Translations under genes and position numbers: made by a program
Part shown: piece by piece, positions 50,201 through 59,200 of the stretch
Layout: each line of letters begins with the position of its first letter
Numbering within the stretch: position 1 is the first letter of the stretch
Assembly: GCA_948146395.1 (NCBI GenBank)
Contig: OX411552.1
Location: 14,368,957-14,432,956 of the forward strand
Length of the DNA: 64,000 nucleotides
Source of the DNA: Fragum whitleyi
Lineage: Eukaryota > Mollusca > Bivalvia > Cardiida > Cardiidae
Reading direction: 5' to 3'
The notes under the pieces: generated by a model
Databases searched by the model: none
What the model saw: only the letters and a program-made list of their open reading frames with translations
What the model was told of the DNA's origin: nothing

Positions 50201-53200
50201 ACTCTAGAAGCCATTTTTTTCGTCCAATCAACCTGAAATTTGGTCAGAATGATTGTCTTGATAAAATCTCAGACAAGTTCAAAATTAGGTCAAGTGGGGT
50301 CAAAAATGAGGTAACAGGGTCAAATTTTAGAAAAACCTTGTAGACACTCTAGAAGCCATATTTTTGGCCCAATCAATCTAAAATTTGGTCAGAATGATTG
50401 TTTTGATAAAATCTCGGACAAGTTCGAAATTGGGTCAAGTGGGGTCAAAAATGAGGTCACAGGGTCAAATCTTAGAAAAACCTTGTAGACACTCTGGAAG
50501 CCATATTTATTGCCCAATCAACCTGAAATTTGGTCAGAATGATTGTCTTGATAAAATCTCGGACAAGTTCGAAATTGGGTCAAGTGGGGTCAAAAATGAG
50601 ATCTCGGGGTCAAATCTTAGAAAAACCTTGTTGACACTCTGGAAGCCATATTAATTGCCCAATCAACCTAAAATTTGGTCAGAATGATTGACTTCATGCA
50701 ATCTCAGACAAGTTTGAAATTGGGTCAAGTGGGGTCAAAAATGAGGTCACAGGGTCAAATCTTAGAAAAACCTTGTAGACACTCTAGAAGCCATATTTAT
50801 TGCCAAATCAACCTGAAATTTGTCAGAATGATTGTCTTGATGAAATCTCGGACAAGTTCAAAATTTGGTCAAGTGGGGTCAAAAATGGGGTCACGGGGTC
50901 AAATTTTAAAAAAAACTTGTAGACACTCTAGAGGCCATATTTATTGCCCAATCAACCTGGAATTTGGTCAGAATTATTGTCTTGATAAAATCTCGGACAA
51001 ATTCAAAATTGGGTCAAGTGGGGTCAAAAATAGGGTCACAGGGTCAAATTTTAGAAAAACCTTGTAGACACTCTAGAAGCCATAATTTTCGTCCAATCAA
51101 CATGAAATTTGGTCTGAATGATTGTCTTGATAAAATCTCGGACAAGTTCGAAATTGGGTCAAGTGGGGTCAAAAATGAGGTCACAGGGTCAAATCTTAGA
51201 AAAACCTCTTAGACACTCTGGAAGCCATATTTTTCGTCCAATCAATCTGAAATTTGGTCAGAATAATTGTCTTGATGAAATTTCAGACAAGTTTGGAATC
51301 GGGTCAATTGGGGTCAAAAATGAGGTCACAGGGTCAAATCTTAGAAAAACCTTGTAGACACTCTAGAAGCCATATTTATTGCCCAATCAACCTGAAATTT
51401 GGTCAGAATGATTATCTTGATGAAATCTTAGATAAGTTTGAAATTGGGTCAAGTGTGGTCAAAAATGAGGTCACGGGGTCAAATCTTAGAAAAACCTTGT
51501 AGACACTCTGGAAGCCATATTTATTGCCCAATCAACTTGAAATTTGGTCAGAATGATTGTCTTGATGAAATCTCGGACAAGTTTGAAATTGGGTCAAGTA
51601 GGGTCAAAAATGAGGTCACAGGGTCAAATCTTAGAAAAACCTTGTAGACACTCTAGAAGCCATATTTATTGCCCAATCAACCTGAAATTTGGTTAGAATG
51701 ATAATCTTGATGAAATCTTAGATAAGTTTGAAATTGGGTCAAGTGTGGTCAAAAATGAGGTCATGGGGTCAAATCTTAGAAAAACCTTGTAGACACTCTG
51801 GAAGCCATATTTATTGCCCAATCAACTTGAAATTTGGTCAGAATGATCATCCTGATGAAATCTTGGACAAGTTCGAAATTGGGTCACGTGGGGTCAAAAA
51901 CTAGGTCACAAGGTCAAATCTTAGAAAAACCTTGTGGACACTTAAGAGGCCAAATTTTTAACCCAATCAACCTGAAATTTGGTCAGAATGATTATCTGGA
52001 TAAAATCTCAGACAAGTTTTGAAATTGGGTCATGTGGGGTGAAAAACTAGGTCACGGGGTCAAATCTTAGAAAAACCTTGTGGACACTCTAGAGGCCATA
52101 TTTTTAGCCCAATCAACCTGAAAATTGGTCAGAATTATTATCTGGATGAAATCTCGGACAAGTTTGAAATTGGGTCAAGTGGGGTCAAAAACAAGGTCTT
52201 GATGAAATCTCGGACAAGTTCGAAATTGGGTCAAGTAGGGTCAAAAATGAGATCACGGGGTCAAATCTTAGAAAAAACTTGTAGACACTCTAGAAGCCAC
52301 ATTTTTTGCCTGATCAACCTGAAAATTGGTCAGAATGATCATCTTGGTGAAATTTGGACAAGTTTGAAATTGGAACAAATGTGGTCAAAAAATAGGTCAT
52401 GATATCAAATCTTAGAAAAACCTTGTAAGCAGTGTAGAGGCATCATTTCTTGCCCAATCGACCTGAAATTTGGTCAGAATTCTTCATTCTTTCTTTACCT
52501 ACTTTAAACAATTTTTGACAGTTCATTCAGGTGAGCGATTCAGGGCCACTATGGCCCTCTTGTTTCTATTAATTGGAAAAAAAGGCAAATTGTTTTTGTC
52601 TTAGTCAGAATATACCTTTCTCCATTGAATGACTTATTGCATGTCTAGTAAGGACCCTTTTTATGCAGCGGGAGGTGATGTTATATTAGCATCATCTCCG
52701 TCTTTTCATAGATCTGTCTGTATGCCAATTTCCTGTTAACCCTTTCCTGTTTTACAAAATTTTGGACCTGTCCAAATTCAAAGGTTTTGCAGACGAAAAT
52801 TTAAAGTGGATTTAATTTGAAAAATAACCATTCGGTAGGGTAGGAAATAGTGTGGAAAAAGAAGAAATTGCTTGTCAGAAGCAATTTCTTCTTTTTTCAC
52901 AATGTTTTCTCAATCATAAAATCACAAGCATGTAAAAAGCAGGGATTAAACAGCAAAGGGATAATGCAACTCCTTCAAATATAGATGGTTATGCTGGAAA
53001 CTTTCACAGATTGTTCCTTATGTGACCATACCCATGTCATCGCTATTTTGTGATGCTATGCTGCTGCATCATTGAATATGGAGACTTTGTTGAATATTTG
53101 CCTGTTGCAGCTTGTATTGTTACTCTGGCATTCTTGTTTTGTTAATTTAAGTTTTATATAGGAGCCTGTGTGTGACATTTCCAACATGTGCACAGTGTTA

Positions 53201-56200
53201 AGACTAAGATCAGTCTATGCAGCTGCACAATCTGATCAGAGTCTTCACTATGTGCTTTATAGAATGCCAAGAGCCTAAGGCTGCACATCAGAATCACAAG
53301 GTCACAGCTTCAAACCCTGATGGTGTCACTCATTCTCTCAAACTTCATGTTGTATTTGTCTCCCACCAATTGTCCATAATAGTATACTGACGTGGGATAG
53401 CAGCTAGGATAGGATGTAATGGTAGTACTTGTCAGAAATGTCATGCAGGCTTATATGATTTATTTTCCACAGTGTTCTAGTCAAGTAAACAAATCAAATG
53501 TGATGGGCAACACACCACTTCACCTGGCCACATCCCACAATGCTGCTGAAGTTGTACGAATATTACTGGATAACGGGGCTGAAATAGACGTCAAAAATAG
53601 AGAGGGACAAACACCCTACCATCTTATAAGGGTAAGGACACTTAGATTTTTATGCTTTATTTGATAAGATTTAAAGCATACTTTTTTGCCATAGCCTGTC
53701 CTTTTGTCTGTCAGTTTGTTCGTCAGGTTATAGGCCACAATTTAGGTCCAGTCGTCATGAAACTTGGTCAGATTAATTGCCTATTCACTAGGATGAAACT
53801 GAATGGGAAAGGGTCCTTAATGACAAATTTTCTTGTTAATACTCTGAGGGCCAAAATTTTGGATGTAAGTATTCCTACAAGAAGGCACTTTAATAGAAAG
53901 TCTTTGGTCAATAGTAAGTTACATCCGTCTTGTCTACTGCTAGTGTGTAGGTTGATTTTTTCCAAATAAACTAAAAAAAACACTAAAAACCTGCCCTGTT
54001 TTCAGTATGACAAAATGGTGTGAAATGTTTGCAAATTATACTCCTCCTTGCATGCAAGTGCATGCACAAAGCTGGATATAATTTGCTAACAGATTGAACT
54101 GATTGTCATTTTGAACACAAGACTGATACTAAAATGTCTATTTAAGTATTTTAAAATAGCTAATACTTGATATTATTATAGAGTCCAGATGTACAGAAAA
54201 TACTTTTAAAGAAACAGGGAGAAATAAAGTCAACAAGTCAAACAGAGCTGAGTACAGGCAAAACTACTGGCAAGTCAGGTCAGTAGTAGACTATATCGAA
54301 AAGCCATTGGATTGTAAAAATATTTATACAAGATTGGTACATGCTCAAGAAACATGAGATCCTTTCATAGTTACAGAACTTTTAGTATGGCTGTTTTGGA
54401 AAAAAATGAGGTATTGCTATATAGCCTTGGTGTCTTTTTTTTTGCCGTCGTTGTTGTCGACGTTGTGTAAAAGCTTTGACATTTTGTGATATCTCTGGTT
54501 CTATGGAAGGCATTCACTTAAAATTTGGCATGCATTTTAACCATCAAAAAAACAACCTATAGAATCAAGGGGGATAATTCTAGATGCATTTTGCTCAAAC
54601 TATGCCCTTTTTTCTACTTGGATTTTTTTCACTATCGAGCAGTCAACAGCCAAGTGTAGGCACCCGTAGGCAGTGCTCTTGTTTGAAAATTATTGCACTT
54701 TCCCAGTGCTTGTAATACTTTCTATCCTAGCTGGGACTTCTTTATGCTTCTGCGTTGATAGTTTATAGACATATTGTTTTACTGATGGCTGCCTGCTGGC
54801 CTTTTTAAAAAGAATAAGTCTGCTATTAAAAAAAACTCTAGTATCTTCAACACGATTCAAGCTACAATGCCCTTGCATGGCATAAACATCCATCTCATCA
54901 ATCTACTTTTTTGAAGGTCAAGGTCATCTGTCATGGCCATTTATCAAGGGCATAGTTAAAAAAAACCTTTTTGGTCGCTTAAGTGTTTTACTTCCACATC
55001 ATGTTCAGTTTAAACACACTTTAAGGTAGTTGACCCCTAATGGTTTTAGAAGATATGTCAAGGTAGTGGACCCATATTTGTTCAGCAACATTTCTGAACT
55101 CATAATCTTTCACAATGTTGACCAAGGTTACCAATGAAATCATTAGGAAACCTTGGTTAACACTGTTAAAGTTGATGACTTCCAAAACGTTACTATTATT
55201 AGTCCACTACCTTAAAATGTCTTCTTAAACAATTTTGAATTTGGACCAGTATTAAAGGGCTAACTTATTTCTGACCCAAATCTTAGTTGGATGTGGACTG
55301 GACCAACTATCAACTATCAAAATAGCCTATTCTGGTAGCCTGCTGTCTGAGATGTACTCTGATATAGGGGACAACAATAACCACCCAGGGTCAGAAATTA
55401 GTTGGCCCAAAGTATCTGTTCCCTTTTGGTAGTGTAACCCCCTATCTTGCTAAAACAAATTGCCAATATTTTGGTCATTTAAACTAGTCGGGATCAAATT
55501 TTTCAAAAATAATTATGCCCCCCCCCCTTCGAAGATGAGGGGGTATATTGCTTTGCACTTGTCGGCCAGTCCGTCTGTCAGAAGGTAGGTCGATCCGTCT
55601 GTAGACCGTTTTTATATGCCCAAAGGGTCCTATTATGTTATGGCCTCGGTCGTCTGTCTGTCTGTTGGTCTGTCCGTCCGTTAGCAATTTTTTGTGTGCG
55701 CAACTCCTCCTAAACTATCAATGGGAATGAACTGAAACTTAGCACAATTACTCCCTATGATGTCTAGTTGTGCATAAGACCTTTGAAATTCAAATCGCTC
55801 CAGTCATTTCTGAGAAATCTTGAATTATCTGCCCTTGGATATATAACAAAAATCAATGTTTTTTGTATGCGCAACTCCTCCAAAACTATTGATGGGAATG
55901 AGCTGAAACTACACACAATTACTCTCTATGATGTCTAGATGTTCATAAGATCTTTGAAATTCAAATCGCTCCAGTCATTCCTGAGAAATCTTGAATTATC
56001 AGCCCTTGAATATAACCAAAATCACTGCTTTTTTGTGCACAACTCCTCCTTAACTATCAATTGGAATGAGCTGAAACTACACATAATTACTCTCTATGAT
56101 GTCTAGTTGTGCATAAGACCTTGAAATTCAAATTGCTCCTGTCATTCCTGAGAAATCTTGAATTATCTGCCCTTGAATTTAACAAAAATCACTGTTTTTT

Positions 56201-59200
56201 GTGTGCGCAACTCCTCCTAAACTATCAATGGGAATATACTGAAACAAGACACAATTACTCCCTATGACGTCTAGATGTGCATAAGACCTTTGAAATTCAA
56301 ATGGCTCCAGTCATTCCTGAGAAATCTTGAATTATCTGCCCTTGATTAAAACGAAAATCACTGTATTTTGTGTGCAACTCCTCCTAAACTATCAATTGAA
56401 ATGAGCTGAAACTAGACACAGTTACTCTCTATGATGTCTAGTTGTGCATAAGACTTTTCAATTCAAAATGCTCCAGTCATTCTTGAGTTATCTTGGATTA
56501 TCTGCCTTTGAGTTGATAAAAAACAAAATTTCTTGTCAGCTCATTTTCTCCTACATTTTGGATGGGAATGAAAGGAAACTTGCCATAATGACTCTGTAGG
56601 TTGTCTATTTGTGCTTAGGACTAAATTTATTTTCATATTAAAGTAGTTCCTGATTTATCTTCCCTTTCCCTCTACAATTTTATTTGGATTGAAATGAATC
56701 TTGCCATAATGTAACCCTGATATTTGGTTAAGCATAAGACTTCAGAAATTCAAAAAACTTGGGTCTTTCTTGTATTATCTGCCCTTGAATTGATTGAAAT
56801 TCACTATTTTTCTTTTGTGAGCACCTCGTCACACTTTGAATTGGAATGAACTGAAACTTACAAAATAACTGTTTGGCATATAGTTGTGCATAAAATCATA
56901 TTCAAAGTACACTCAAAAGGTCATACTATGTTATGGCACCAGTTGTCTGTCTGTCTGTTTGAAATATTTTTAGCTATCATTCATGCTCACATTACTGACA
57001 AGCCAAGGTGACTGACAAGCCCCATCGGACGTATATGCGCCGCTCTCAAAGCTCTTGTTTGTCCAGAGCATATCTCAAAAAGTAAGCAAGCTAGAATCAA
57101 GAAATTCACAGGTTGATACATCTCATTGAGGAGAAAAGTTGATACATCTCATTGAGGAGAAAAAGCAGTGCACAAGAACCATAACTTTACTCATCATATT
57201 TTGTGAGTTATTGCCCTTTGTTGATTTACAAAGAATAGGCTATTGACCTGCTTCTCTGGAGGGCATAAATAGTTTACAAACATCTCTTGAAAGCAATTAT
57301 TGTTGGCTAAGATGAGACAGCATGTCTGCAGGCTGATTTTATTATTCCCCCCAAAAACTAAAAACTAGGGGGGGGGGGGGGGGAGTAATTTAGAGTTATC
57401 TTTTAGGTCACTCAGTCTGTCTGTCTGTCTGTAGCCTTATTTTTGTCCCGAAGTTTTCTCAGCAACTAATCGGTAGATTTCATTGAAACTTTACTGATGT
57501 GATCAGTATCAGGCAGAGATGCGCATGTGATATTTTGGTTATGATCCATTAACTTTTGACAGAGTAATGGCCCTTTCATGGAAAATGTTTTTTTCATTAT
57601 TGAGAAGCACTTGTAGTAGGGTATAAGTCCACTTTGAGACCGTCTAGTTCTTTACTATGCACCAAAGTCTGTTTACTGCAGGGTTATGTTGTGAACAGCA
57701 TAAAAAGGGTTGAAACAAGTCCAGAATGTCAAAGTGTGAGTTTTAGAATTTCAAAAAATTTGTCTGTTTAGACCCTGCTTAACCTTTGATTTACTTTATG
57801 TGACAAATTGTAGCTGTATATATACCAGTAGTTTTGCAGAAAGTTCAGTCAAAGATCACACTGCACTGATGTGCAGTCTGATCGCTGTCTACACTGCTTA
57901 CTTTCTGTTTGATTATCACGCTGAATACTTGGTCCATACTGGTGGAAACTCCCAAATTTATCAATTTGTTAGAAACAAAATTTAGAATTCAGCAGGTTAA
58001 GGTAGTGGACCAGTAAAAGTTTTGAACATTTTGGAAGTAATGAACATAACAGTGTTAACTGAGTTTTCCTAATGATTTAAGTTGACTGAGATTTAGGAAA
58101 TCTCAGTCAACATTTTGCAAGTTCATGAGTGCCGAAATGTTGCGGAATTATAACGGTTTCACTAAGGATTAAGTTTTGTATTATATGAGCCTGTGTGTTA
58201 CAATTCCAACAAATTCAAATGTGTGCCCAGCAAAGACTCTGGCCAGCCTGTGTGTCTGCACAGTCTGACCAGGGTCTTCACTTTGCGCTTTGTAGAAAGA
58301 TAAGGTCCAAAAGTGTCTAGAAAGTCAGGGAAACGTCTAGTTATACTATGTGACAGTCAAGATTGGTTAATGTTGTCGCTTCATGCACATGTCAAATTGT
58401 TGGAAATGTCACACACAGGCTCATATATCATCATCACTGATTGTGTTCCAGGTGCCCAATCCAAAGAGGTTCAATTGGAACATTCTACCAATACACCGAA
58501 ATCCACAGAGGCCCAATTGTTTGATGACATAAAAACTTTTGATAAAACACATTCATTGAAAAGAAGCAAGACATTTGATCATAGCACTTCCTTACTTCAT
58601 TCGCCAGAACTGAAGCTATCCTTGTCCATTAAATCCTTTGATAAATCCATGTGCCTTAAACACAGTCAAACATTTGATAGAAGTCAATCAGTATTACTAA
58701 ATATGAAGCGTAACTATGCTATACAGAGTTTTGACAGTTTGTCATTACGACATGTGGACCTTGTAGACAAAAGTAGTCCTTTACACCTGTACTACATTGC
58801 TCAAAGTTCTTACAAGGATTATAAAGATGATGATGCTGATGACTGGGAGGAAATTCCTGACCACATGGAGGGTATTAAATCCAGTTCTAGTGGAGATATT
58901 CAAAATTATTCAAGAACAGATTTAGCTACAACACAATCAGATGGCAGTACATTAAAAGATGAATGTCATATGGAGGCACATTCTATTAACCAAGGCAATA
59001 GTGAGAGTAAAAAAGAAGACTTGGATAACTCGAATTGTTTAGAGAATATGCCATCTGTAACAAATAAGGAGTCACCAAACCAAACATTCCAAGGAAATCT
59101 TACTGGTAGTGGTGCCAATAATGACAATGTGGGACAGGATACTGGATTTGACAATGTTCATAATGACAAGAATGAAACTTCACATAATGATATGGGAGAT

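Noticed and set aside
49950..52402. Series of plus-strand frames of 62-130 codons with repeated GQNDCLDKISDKFEIGSSGV
   Set aside because: Shadows of the 145-bp satellite core; each frame stops after two to three units because the period is not a multiple of three.
49796..52562. CRISPR-like regular spacing
   Set aside because: Units are contiguous and related along their whole length, with no unique spacers; eukaryotic satellite.
53652..53969. 105-codon plus-strand frame after exon 15
   Set aside because: Begins inside intron 15 and translates a decayed repeat core; exon 15 splices at 53631 to exon 16 in phase.
58313..58451. Open frame start upstream of the terminal ANKRD27 exon
   Set aside because: The segment lies within a MITE and intron; the acceptor at 58450-58451 gives exact phase with exon 16, so the ATG at 58313 is not used.
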